Origin: Cribrihabitans_A pelagius
GTDB lineage: Bacteria; Pseudomonadota; Alphaproteobacteria; Rhodobacterales; Rhodobacteraceae
Direction: 5' to 3'
NCBI RefSeq assembly: GCF_048820915.1
Contig: NZ_JBMERR010000015.1
Coordinates: forward strand, 62,001-126,000
Length of the DNA stretch: 64,000 nucleotides
This document shows, one piece after another, positions 25,061 to 32,523 of the stretch. The first letter of the stretch is position 1. Every line of letters begins with the position of its first letter. The translations under genes and the position numbers were made by a program. The notes beneath the pieces were generated by a model that was given only the letters and a program-made list of their open reading frames with translations, was not told where the DNA came from and ran no database searches.

Positions 25061-26275
25061 TCAGTCGAGCCGGAAAAAGACGGCCTTCAGATAGCCGCTT
25101 TCGGCAAGCTGCGGCAGCTGCGGGTGGTCGGGGCCGGCATAGCCCGTGTGCAACAGCTGGCCGCGGCGGCCTGCCCTTCCGATACCGCGGGCGGAGGCAT
25201 TGCGGAAACTCGCAAGATCCGCGGCGTGGGAGCAGGAGCAGAGGCCGAGATAGCCGCCCGGTTTCACCAGGGGGGCGGCCAGTTTCGCCACCCGCTCATA
25301 CGCGCGCAGACCGGCGTCAAGCGCCTGCTTCGACGGAGCAAAGGCGGGCGGGTCGCAGATCACCACATCGAAGGTCTCGCCCTCCTCACCCAGGGCTGCG
25401 AGCACGTCGAAGGCATCGCCCTGGCGGGCGGTGAATTTGTCCTGATGGCCACCGGCTTTCGCACCGTCGGCGGCGAGCTCCAGCGCTGCGGCGGAGCCGT
25501 CGGCGCAGGTAGCATGGGTGGCACCGGCTGCCAGCATCGCAAGGCCAAAGCCGCCGACATGGGAGAAGACATCCAGCACCTTGGCGCCGGGCGCGGTCAG
25601 CCGGGCGGCAAAGGCGTGGTTTTCGCGCTGGTCGTAGAACAGGCCGGTCTTCTGGCCGCCGGTGAGGTCGGCCATGTAGGTGGCTCCGTTCATCTGAACC
25701 GGCACCGGCGCGGCCGGGGCCTCGCCCAGGAGGGTCTGGCTCACGTCGTCCAGCCCTTCCAGCGACCGGGTGCGGCCGGAGGCATTCTTGAGGACCACCT
25801 CCGCGCCGGTCACTTCACCCAGCGCCGCGGTCAGCGCGTCGAGATGCGCGTCGGCCCAGGCGGCGTTGGGCTGCACCACGCAAGCCGCGCCGAAACGGTC
25901 GATCACCACGCCGGGCAGCCCGTCGGCCTCGGCGTGGACCAGGCGGTAGAAGGGGGCATCGTAAAGCCGCTCGCGCAGCACCAGCGCGCGGCTGAGCCGG
26001 GCGGCGAACCAGGCCTGATCGATCACCGCCTCCGGGTTGCGGTCGAGCATGCGGGCGATGATCTTGCTTTCGGGGTTCACCGCCACCAGGCCCAGCGGGC
26101 GCTGCGCCTCGTCCTCGAGCACGGCGAGGCTGCCGGGTGCGAGCTTGCGGGTGCGCCGGTCGGTCACCAGCTCGTTGGCATAGACCCAAGGAAAGCCGTG
26201 CCGGATGGCGCGGGCGTTCGACTTGGGCTTCATTTTCACGCGGGCGCGCTCGGGCGCGGGGATAGGGGCTGTCAT
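25061..26275 (-). CDS. rlmI: PUA-domain rRNA cytosine methyltransferase (RlmI type)
   Basis: 404-residue protein with an N-terminal PUA domain (RAIRHGFPWVYANELV and GSLAVLEDEAQRPLGLVAVN) followed by a class I SAM methyltransferase core. TGLFYDQRENHAF is the RlmI-family signature. VLDVFSHVGGFGLAMLAAGA is motif I, and VVICDPPAFAPSKQ is motif IV, with CSCSH after it. RlmI methylates C1962 of 23S rRNA to m5C; here the function is by homology. It is followed at once by the PIN gene and preceded by the small gene after glnE. Confidence 0.92.
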   Translation of the reverse strand: MTAPIPAPERARVKMKPKSNARAIRHGFPWVYANELVTDRRTRKLAPGSLAVLEDEAQRPLGLVAVNPESKIIARMLDRNPEAVIDQAWFAARLSRALVLRERLYDAPFYRLVHAEADGLPGVVIDRFGAACVVQPNAAWADAHLDALTAALGEVTGAEVVLKNASGRTRSLEGLDDVSQTLLGEAPAAPVPVQMNGATYMADLTGGQKTGLFYDQRENHAFAARLTAPGAKVLDVFSHVGGFGLAMLAAGATHATCADGSAAALELAADGAKAGGHQDKFTARQGDAFDVLAALGEEGETFDVVICDPPAFAPSKQALDAGLRAYERVAKLAAPLVKPGGYLGLCSCSHAADLASFRNASARGIGRAGRRGQLLHTGYAGPDHPQLPQLAESGYLKAVFFRLD

Positions 26276-26376
26276 GGGCTTCTCTTAGCGGCAAGCCGCG
26301 CGCAGGGAAAGAGGCAGCGCCGGCCGGGGGACCCGCGCCGTGGGCTGCTGGGAACGGTCAGGCCGGGGGGCCGGGA

Positions 26377-26646
26377 TCAGCGCGGGCGGGCGCGCCAGCC
26401 GCCGCGGCGGCGGGGGGCGGCCTGCTGCTCCAACCCCTGCTGCAGCACCGCTGTCATCGGGTGCTCCGGGTGGCGGCCGCCGTAGATCTCCAGCAGGCTG
26501 CGGATATCTGTCAAAGCGTCACGCTCCGCGGCCACCCCCAGCGCCCAGTCGAAGAAGATGCTGCGGCACTGGGCCTCGGTGATCCCTTCGATCCGGTAGC
26601 ACTCGAAGATCAGCCCGCGCGGGTCCTGTTCAATCCTGCCCTGCAA
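26377..26646 (-). CDS. Small protein after glnE, probable TTG start
   Basis: 89 residues if started at the TTG at 26646, which has GGGAGG six bases upstream and overlaps the glnE stop by 17 bases. An ATG at 26697 would lengthen it and overlap glnE by 68 bases, with poorer initiation context. The product has a conserved-looking core (DPRGLIFECYRIEGITEAQC and FFDWALGV, IRSLLEIYGGRHPEHPM) and an Arg-rich tail. No domain can be named. The coupling to glnE suggests co-translation. Confidence 0.7.
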   Translation of the reverse strand: MQGRIEQDPRGLIFECYRIEGITEAQCRSIFFDWALGVAAERDALTDIRSLLEIYGGRHPEHPMTAVLQQGLEQQAAPRRRGGWRARPR

Positions 26647-29452
26647 CTGCGCCCTCCCTGGCCAAGGCTTCCGCAATGATCGCCGCGCATCTGCCATAGC
26701 GGGCCTCCAGCTCGTGCTCAAGCGCCTCCAGCCGGGCATAGCCGGTGGTCTGGCAGAGGAAGCGGGCCCCGCCCTCCCCGATCGCGGCGGCCGTGATGGC
26801 CTTGCCGGACAGCAGCCGTGCGGCGGTCTGCACGGACCAGAATAGCTGGTATGCGGCATCCAGATATTGTGCATCCGCGTCCTCCAGCCAGCCGCCAGCG
26901 ACAGCACCGCGCAATCCTTCGGCCACGCCGCGGGTGGCGGATCCGGAGAGGAGCGAGCCGGCCTGGGAGATCAGCTCGATATCCATCATCCGGCCCGGAC
27001 CGGTCTTGGCGTCCCAGGTGCTGGCGGGGGACTTCGCCGCGGCGAGGCGTGCGCGCATGGTGGCGACCTCTTGCAGCACCTTGCCGCGGTCGCGCGGCTG
27101 GCTGAGGAAGCCGGAGCGGAAATCCTCGATTTCCGCCGCCAGGCCGGGATCGCCGGCCACCACCTTGGCACGCGTGAGCGCGAGGTGCTCCCAGACCCAG
27201 GCCTCGTTCTGCTGGTAGAGAGTAAAACTCGCGAGGCTCGCCGCCACCGGCCCCTGGTTGCCCGAGGGGCGCAGGCGCATGTCGACTTCATAGAGCTTGC
27301 CCTGCGCCATCGGCGCGGTGAGCGCGGTGACCAGCGCCTGGGTGAAGCGGGCGAAATAGGGGCGCGTGGCGAGCGGGCGCCTGCCCTCGGACATGTCGGT
27401 GCCGGCGGCGTCGTAGATCACGATCATGTCGAGGTCGGATTGCGCGTTGATCTGCCCGGCGCCAAGCGAGCCCATCGCCAGCACCGCCGCACCGCGGCCC
27501 GGGGCGGTCCCGTGCTTTTCGGCAAAATGCGCTGCTACCTCGGGGGCGAGGCCGGCGATCACCGCTTCGGCCAGTTCGGCATAGTGCGCGCCCGCCTCCC
27601 CGGCGCCGATCAGCCCGCGCAGGTGGTGGACGCCGATGCGGAAATGCCATTCCTTGCTCCAGCGCCGGGTGGCGTCGAGCTTGGCCTCGTAGTCGCCTTC
27701 GCGGGCCAGCAGCGCCGCCAGTTCGCTGTCCAGCGTCTCCCGCCCCGGCCAGGGGTCGAAGAAGGAGCCGCCGATCACCGCATCAAAGACACCGGAGTTG
27801 CGCGACAGGAAGCCTGCGAGCGCATGCGAGGTCCCCGCGATATCAATCAGCAGGTCGATGAGCTGCGGATTGGCACGGAACAGGGAGAACAGCTGCACCC
27901 CCGCGGGCAGCCCGGCGAGGAAGCCGTCCAGCGCCAGCAGGGTTTCCGAGGGCTGCGCAGTGCGGGCGACGCGGGCCAGCAGTTCAGGCTTCAGCCGCTC
28001 GAAGATCTGTGCGCCACGCGGGCTGCGCAGCGCCGGGTAGGTGGGCCAGCGGGAAATAACGGCGCCGTCGAGTTCGGCGGCGGCCTCGGGAGGGACCTCG
28101 GGGGGCGCGGCGGCGGCCTCCGAGGTGCCGCTGCCAGGGGCAAAGAAGCCTTCGGTCAGCTCGTGCACCTCGCGGAGCCGCTCCTTCAGCGTCTCCAGCA
28201 GATCGCCGGGCGCACAGTCCATCAGGCAGGCGATGCGGGCGATGCCGTCTTCGGACTTGGGCACCTGGTGGGTCTGGGCGTCATGCACCATCTGGATGCG
28301 GTGCTCCACCTCGCGGTGGGCGCGGTAGTGTCTGGTCAGGGTTTCAGCGGCCTCCTGCGGCACCCAGCCCTTGGCCGCCAGCGCCGCCAGGCCTTCTACC
28401 GTGCCGCGCACCCGCAGGCTGTCGTCGCGGCCGCCCGCGATGAGCTGCCGGGTCTGGGTGAAGAACTCGATCTCGCGGATGCCGCCGCGGCCCAGCTTCA
28501 TGTCGTGGCCGGGCACCTTCAGGGCGCCGCCGGTGCCCTTGTTCTCGCGGATGCGCAACCGGATGTCGTGGGCGTCCTGGATGGCGGCAAAATCCAGGTG
28601 CCGCCGCCAGACGAAAGGGCGCAGGGTCTTGAGGAAGCGTTCGCCCGCCGCGATGTCGCCGGCACAGGGCCGGGCCTTGATGTAGGCGGCGCGCTCCCAG
28701 CTGCGGCCCAGGCTTTCGTAGTAGCGTTCCGCTGCCTCCATCGCGAGGCACACGGGCGTGACGGAGGGGTCCGGGCGCAGCCGCAGGTCGGTGCGGAAGA
28801 CATAGCCGTCGCCGGTGCGGTCGCTGAGGGCCGCGCACATGTTGCGGGTGGCGCGCACCATGCCCTGGCGCGCCTCGTAGAAGTCGCTTGGCTCAAAGCG
28901 GGTCTCGTCGAACAGGCAGATCAGGTCGATGTCGGAGCTGTAGTTCAGCTCATGCGCGCCCATCTTGCCCATCGCGAGGACGGTGAGGCCCGCGGCGGTC
29001 TCAACATCCTCTTCGCTCAAGCCCGGCAACTTGCCGCGGCGGATCAGGGTGGCGATCTCCGCCTTGATGGCCACATCGGCCGAGAGCGCGCCAAAGTCGG
29101 TGAGCGCGCCGGTCACCTGCTCCAGCGTCCAGGCCCCGGACAGGTCGCACAGCGCGGTCAGGAGCGCCAGCCGCCGCTTGCCTTGGCGCAGCCCCGGCTT
29201 GAGCTCGTCCGGCGCCAGCGCGCGGCAGTCCGCAAGCACCTGCTGCAGGGCCGCGTCCGGATCGGCCAGCGCCTGCGGCAGCCAGTCCGCCTCGCGCGCT
29301 GTCAGCTCGTTCAGATAGGGGCTGGAGCCGCAGACGCCGGCAACCAGAGCGGCCTCGTCACCGCCGAGGTCCGGTACAAGCGCGCGCGCCTCCTCCCCCA
29401 GGGTCTCGTCAAATGCGCGCGGCAGGCGCGTGATCTTCAAAGCGTTGCTCAT
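26630..29452 (-). CDS. glnE: Bifunctional glutamine synthetase adenylyltransferase/deadenylylase
   Basis: 940-residue GlnE, which adenylylates or deadenylylates glutamine synthetase in response to PII and glutamine. Two nucleotidyltransferase domains are evident: ELNYSSDIDLICLFD in the N-terminal deadenylylase half and INAQSDLDMIVIYD in the C-terminal adenylylase half. Each carries the G/S-x-D-x-D metal pair. Helical segments (REIEFFTQTRQLI, RMMDIELISQA) follow each. The frame is open 45 codons upstream but crosses a tandem repeat; MSNALK at 29452 is preferred, though its ribosome-binding site is weak. Confidence 0.95.
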   Translation of the reverse strand: MSNALKITRLPRAFDETLGEEARALVPDLGGDEAALVAGVCGSSPYLNELTAREADWLPQALADPDAALQQVLADCRALAPDELKPGLRQGKRRLALLTALCDLSGAWTLEQVTGALTDFGALSADVAIKAEIATLIRRGKLPGLSEEDVETAAGLTVLAMGKMGAHELNYSSDIDLICLFDETRFEPSDFYEARQGMVRATRNMCAALSDRTGDGYVFRTDLRLRPDPSVTPVCLAMEAAERYYESLGRSWERAAYIKARPCAGDIAAGERFLKTLRPFVWRRHLDFAAIQDAHDIRLRIRENKGTGGALKVPGHDMKLGRGGIREIEFFTQTRQLIAGGRDDSLRVRGTVEGLAALAAKGWVPQEAAETLTRHYRAHREVEHRIQMVHDAQTHQVPKSEDGIARIACLMDCAPGDLLETLKERLREVHELTEGFFAPGSGTSEAAAAPPEVPPEAAAELDGAVISRWPTYPALRSPRGAQIFERLKPELLARVARTAQPSETLLALDGFLAGLPAGVQLFSLFRANPQLIDLLIDIAGTSHALAGFLSRNSGVFDAVIGGSFFDPWPGRETLDSELAALLAREGDYEAKLDATRRWSKEWHFRIGVHHLRGLIGAGEAGAHYAELAEAVIAGLAPEVAAHFAEKHGTAPGRGAAVLAMGSLGAGQINAQSDLDMIVIYDAAGTDMSEGRRPLATRPYFARFTQALVTALTAPMAQGKLYEVDMRLRPSGNQGPVAASLASFTLYQQNEAWVWEHLALTRAKVVAGDPGLAAEIEDFRSGFLSQPRDRGKVLQEVATMRARLAAAKSPASTWDAKTGPGRMMDIELISQAGSLLSGSATRGVAEGLRGAVAGGWLEDADAQYLDAAYQLFWSVQTAARLLSGKAITAAAIGEGGARFLCQTTGYARLEALEHELEARYGRCAAIIAEALAREGAVAGQD

Positions 29453-29994
29453 GGGCCGAGACTGTGCCGCGCGGCGGGGGGCGTCAATGGGCAAAGCCGC
29501 CCGGGGCGTGCGGCCCGGGCCTAATACTGCAGGCGTAGTACTAATGCTGCAGGCGTAGTACTTACGTAGGGTCAGGAATACCCGCATCGCCAGAGCGCAT
29601 CTGCCTTGCTAAACTTACAGATGCGGTCGCGTTCCACTGCGCGGGGCATTTTTGCATTGTTGACGAGTGATCTTAGGTATCTTGGATGCCCGGGGAAAGG
29701 TGTGCCGCTGTGTCCGCCGCCCCCGGGCAGTCCCTTGCTCCGACGGTCAGCCTCCGGAGCTTTCAGGCACCGGACAACGGGATGCGGCCGCACGAGACCC
29801 AGCCGCGCGCGCTGACTGTTTTCTGGGTCCGGCCCCCTCCCCGCCCCCCGACATCAGATAAAATCAGGCCTTTCCAGTGCGATGCCACCCAAATGTAAAA
29901 AACATTCACATTCACCCTTGAAGCGGGCGCCCGCGCTTCCGATATGCTATCATGTGAAAAGGATTTACATTCACGCGCAACCTGGAGACCCCTG
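29453..29994. other. Divergent region between glnE and the DUF2852 gene with a 20-base tandem repeat
   Basis: About 540 bases with no credible gene. Two near-identical 20-base units (29521-29540 and 29541-29560, one mismatch) of the form CTAATxCTGCAGGCGTAGTA are followed by CTTACGTAGG. A heat-shock-like promoter lies at 29918-29945. The repeat TTACATTCAC / CACATTCAC flanks that promoter at 29903-29914 and 29964-29973. A short GC-rich stretch at 29700-29860 holds nothing recognisable. Confidence 0.5.
29918..29945 (+). promoter_or_regulatory. Possible RpoH (sigma-32-like) promoter of the DUF2852 gene
   Basis: CTTGAAG, with TTGAAG at 29918-29923, then a 14-base gap and TCCGATAT at 29938-29945. 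This resembles the sigma-32 pattern CTTGAAA-N13-14-CCCCATNT, matching five of seven defined -10 bases. The ATG follows about 50 bases downstream. Pattern match only. Confidence 0.4.
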
Positions 29995-30444
29995 ATGACG
30001 AGTTACACCCAACCCGCCCCGCAGCTTTCCGCCCAGGGCTGGTTTTCCCGCAGCGAAGCCTGGCTGGACAGCAAGGGTAAAGGCGCCTGGATCGCCGTTA
30101 TGGTGCTGGGCTTTGTGTTCTTCTGGCCCGTCGGCCTCGCCCTTCTGTTCTACATGATCTGGAGCAAGCGCATGTTCAGCAAATCCGCCTGCCGCCGCAC
30201 CAGCTGGATGTCTTCGGGGTATTCGGCAATGAAATCCTCCGGCAACCACGCCTTTGACGCCTACAAGGCCGACACGCTGCGCCGGCTGGAGCGGGAGCAG
30301 CATGACTTCGAAGCCTTCCTGCAACGCCTGCGCGAGGCCAAGGACAAGGCCGAGTTCGACCAGTTCATGGACGAGCGCGCCCGTCACGCCGATCACGCCG
30401 ATGAGGACGGCGAAGAGGATCCGCGCGGCGATGACCGCCGCTGA
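29995..30444 (+). CDS. DUF2852-type membrane protein
   Basis: 149 residues. A short polar N-terminus leads to a single strong membrane segment (GAWIAVMVLGFVFFWPVGLA), then a basic loop (WSKRM), and a charged helical C-terminal half (NHAFDAYKADTLRRLEREQHDFEAFLQRL, coiled-coil-like) with a very acidic end (DHADEDGEED). This matches the small DUF2852 family. The ATG at 29995 has CTGGAG upstream. A possible heat-shock promoter lies before it. Function unknown. Confidence 0.82.
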   Translation: MTSYTQPAPQLSAQGWFSRSEAWLDSKGKGAWIAVMVLGFVFFWPVGLALLFYMIWSKRMFSKSACRRTSWMSSGYSAMKSSGNHAFDAYKADTLRRLEREQHDFEAFLQRLREAKDKAEFDQFMDERARHADHADEDGEEDPRGDDRR

Positions 30445-30557
30445 GCGTTGCCGGACCCGGCAGATGACGATGCCGCCACGCCCCCGTCGGGCGGGGCGGC
30501 GCCTGCGATCGGGCCGCGCTGCCGGCCCTCCCCTTTCCCCGCCTGAAAAGGACCGCC

Positions 30558-31052
30558 ATGCGTGACCACTCCCCCCTGCCCCGTTCCGCGTTCCGCCCGG
30601 ATCCCGCCGGCCCTGGCCTGCCCGATCCCTTCGAGCGGCCCGAGGCCTATAGCGGCGTCACCGCCAAGCGGCTCCTGGCCTGGATCGTGGACAGTATCGT
30701 GATCCTCTGCCTCAGCGCCGTGACGGTGGTGCTCACTGCCTTCACCGGGCTTCTGATCTGGCCGATGCTTTATCTTGCGGTGGGGCTGGCCTACCGGACG
30801 CTGACCATTGCTGCGGGCTCGGCCACCTGGGGCATGCGGGCAGCCGGGATCGAGCTGCGCACCGCCGCCGGCACGCCGCTGAACGCGGGCGAGGCGGCGC
30901 TGCACACCGCGGGCTATTCGCTCTCGATGGCATTTGCGCCGCTGCAGGTGATCTCGGTGGTGCTGATGCTGACCGGCGCCCGCGGCCAGGGGCTGAGCGA
31001 CCTGGCGCTCGGCACCGCGATGCTGAACCGCCGGGCGCTGGCAGCCGATTAA
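30558..31052 (+). CDS. RDD-family membrane protein
   Basis: 164 residues with the RDD pattern: KRLLAWIVDSIVI carries the conserved Arg and Asp in the first membrane segment, followed by LLIWPMLYLAVGLAYRTL, then SATWGMRAAGIELRTAAG. A last hydrophobic segment lies near 125-145. RDD proteins are small membrane proteins of mostly unknown transport or antiporter function. It follows the DUF2852 gene on the same strand. Confidence 0.88.
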   Translation: MRDHSPLPRSAFRPDPAGPGLPDPFERPEAYSGVTAKRLLAWIVDSIVILCLSAVTVVLTAFTGLLIWPMLYLAVGLAYRTLTIAAGSATWGMRAAGIELRTAAGTPLNAGEAALHTAGYSLSMAFAPLQVISVVLMLTGARGQGLSDLALGTAMLNRRALAAD

Positions 31053-31148
31053 ACCATTTTCAACAACGCCCCTTGGCGCATTGCGGGGGCGTTGCTATCA
31101 TATTTGCAACTGCCTGTCCCCGCCGCCACGAAAGCTGCCGTTTCCCCG

Positions 31149-31973
31149 ATGCGCCACACCCTTCCGATTGCCCCGCAATTCTACGTGACGGCGCCGCAGC
31201 CCTGCCCCTACCTGGATGGCCGCATGGAACGCAAACTGTTCACCGCGCTGCAGGGCGACGGGGTGGAGCAGCTCAACAACAGCCTCAGCCAGCAGGGCTT
31301 CCGGCGCTCGCAGAACGTGCTCTACCGGCCATCCTGCTCGGAGTGCTCGGCCTGCCTGTCGGCGCGCATCGACGTGGCCGCCTTCGGTCCCAGCCGCAGC
31401 CAGAAGCGCACTCTGCGGCGCAACCGCCACCTGTTGCGCCGGGCCACCTCGCCCTGGGCGACGGAAGATCAGTTCACCCTGTTCCGCCGCTATCTGGACA
31501 GCCGCCACGCCGATGGCGGCATGGCCGACATGGATGTCTTCGAATATGCCGCGATGGTGGAAGAGACCCCGGTGCGCAGCCGGGTGGTGGAATATTCCGA
31601 ACCCGGCACCAATACGCTCGCCGCGGTCTCGCTCACCGATGTGCTGGAGGACGGGCTGAGCATGGTCTATTCCTTTTACGCCCCGGACCAGCCGCAGAAT
31701 TCGCTGGGCACCTACATGATCCTCGACCATATCGAGATCGCGCGGGAGGCCGGGCTGCCCTATGTCTACCTCGGCTACTGGGTGCCGGGCAGCGCCAAGA
31801 TGGGCTACAAGGCGAAGTTCTCAGGCCTGCAGATCTACCACGAGAGCCAGTGGAAGGTGATGACCGACCCCGCCGCCTACGCCGAGGCGGACCACCCGCT
31901 CTCTACCGATCCGATCGCCGAACAGGTCGCCAACATCCAGCTGCCGGAGCAGCCGGTGCACCGGAACCGCTGA
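31149..31973 (+). CDS. bpt: Leucyl-tRNA:protein aspartate/glutamate leucyltransferase
   Basis: 274-residue Bpt, an ATE-family transferase. It attaches leucine from Leu-tRNA to N-terminal Asp or Glu, marking proteins for ClpS/ClpAP degradation in the N-degron pathway. Evidence is CPYLDGRMERKLF near the N-terminus, YRPSCSECSACLSARIDV (the conserved Cys cluster), and the C-terminal acyltransferase part (LGTYMILDHIEIAREAGLPYVYLGYW, KMGYKAKFSGLQ). The ATG at 31149 fits the family length; the open frame begins 19 codons earlier. Its stop overlaps the next start (TGATG). Confidence 0.94.
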   Translation: MRHTLPIAPQFYVTAPQPCPYLDGRMERKLFTALQGDGVEQLNNSLSQQGFRRSQNVLYRPSCSECSACLSARIDVAAFGPSRSQKRTLRRNRHLLRRATSPWATEDQFTLFRRYLDSRHADGGMADMDVFEYAAMVEETPVRSRVVEYSEPGTNTLAAVSLTDVLEDGLSMVYSFYAPDQPQNSLGTYMILDHIEIAREAGLPYVYLGYWVPGSAKMGYKAKFSGLQIYHESQWKVMTDPAAYAEADHPLSTDPIAEQVANIQLPEQPVHRNR

Positions 31974-32356
31974 TGCAATATCTTCACGCCGTGAGCCTCG
32001 TCGTGACCGACTACGATGCGGCGATATCCTTCTACTGCGGCCAGCTCGGCTGGCAGCTGGCCGCAGACGTGGACTTGGGCAGCAAGCGCTGGGTGCGCAT
32101 CCTGCCGCCGGGGGCGGAGCACGGCAGCCTGATCCTCGCCCGCGCCGAAGGCCCTGCCCAGAAGGCCGTCATCGGCAACCAGTTCGGCGGCCGCGTCGGG
32201 CTGTTCCTCGCCAGCGATGACTTCGCCCGCGACCATGCGGCGATGCAGGCGCAGGGCGTCATCTTCGAAGAAGAGCCGCGCCGCGAGCCCTATGGCACCG
32301 TCGCCGTCTGGCGCGACCCCTTCGGCAACCGCTGGGACCTGATCCAGTTCACCTGA
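31973..32356 (+). CDS. VOC-family (glyoxalase-like) protein
   Basis: 127 residues in the vicinal-oxygen-chelate fold: MQYLHAVSLVVTDYDAAISFYC begins the first beta-alpha-beta module with a possible metal His, and the second ends AVWRDPFGNRWDLIQF. Such proteins act as lyases, dioxygenases or resistance proteins; no specific reaction can be chosen. The start overlaps the bpt stop by one base, so it is translationally coupled to bpt. Confidence 0.88.
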   Translation: MQYLHAVSLVVTDYDAAISFYCGQLGWQLAADVDLGSKRWVRILPPGAEHGSLILARAEGPAQKAVIGNQFGGRVGLFLASDDFARDHAAMQAQGVIFEEEPRREPYGTVAVWRDPFGNRWDLIQFT

Positions 32357-32472
32357 CCGCCGCCGCCCGCGCTTCCTCCTGCCACTTTCTGACCTCGAAA
32401 ACCCCGGGGTGAATGCGCCCGCGGGGCGCAGAGGGGCAGCGCCCTTGCCCGGCTCTCAGGGCATCAGAAAAA

Positions 32473-32500
32473 GCGAAGAAGGGCCCCGCAGGGCCCCTCT
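32473..32500 (-). terminator. Probable terminator of the TRAP transporter operon
   Basis: On the minus strand, GGGCCC-TGCG-GGGCCC is followed by TTCTTCGCTTTTT, about 30 bases after the dctM stop. The T-tract is imperfect. Confidence 0.45.
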
Positions 32501-32523
32501 CATCTCTCTCCCGCGCGCGCCGG

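Noticed and set aside
26867..29524. An 885-codon open frame opposite glnE
   Set aside because: Antisense artefact of GC-rich coding DNA; no domain seen.
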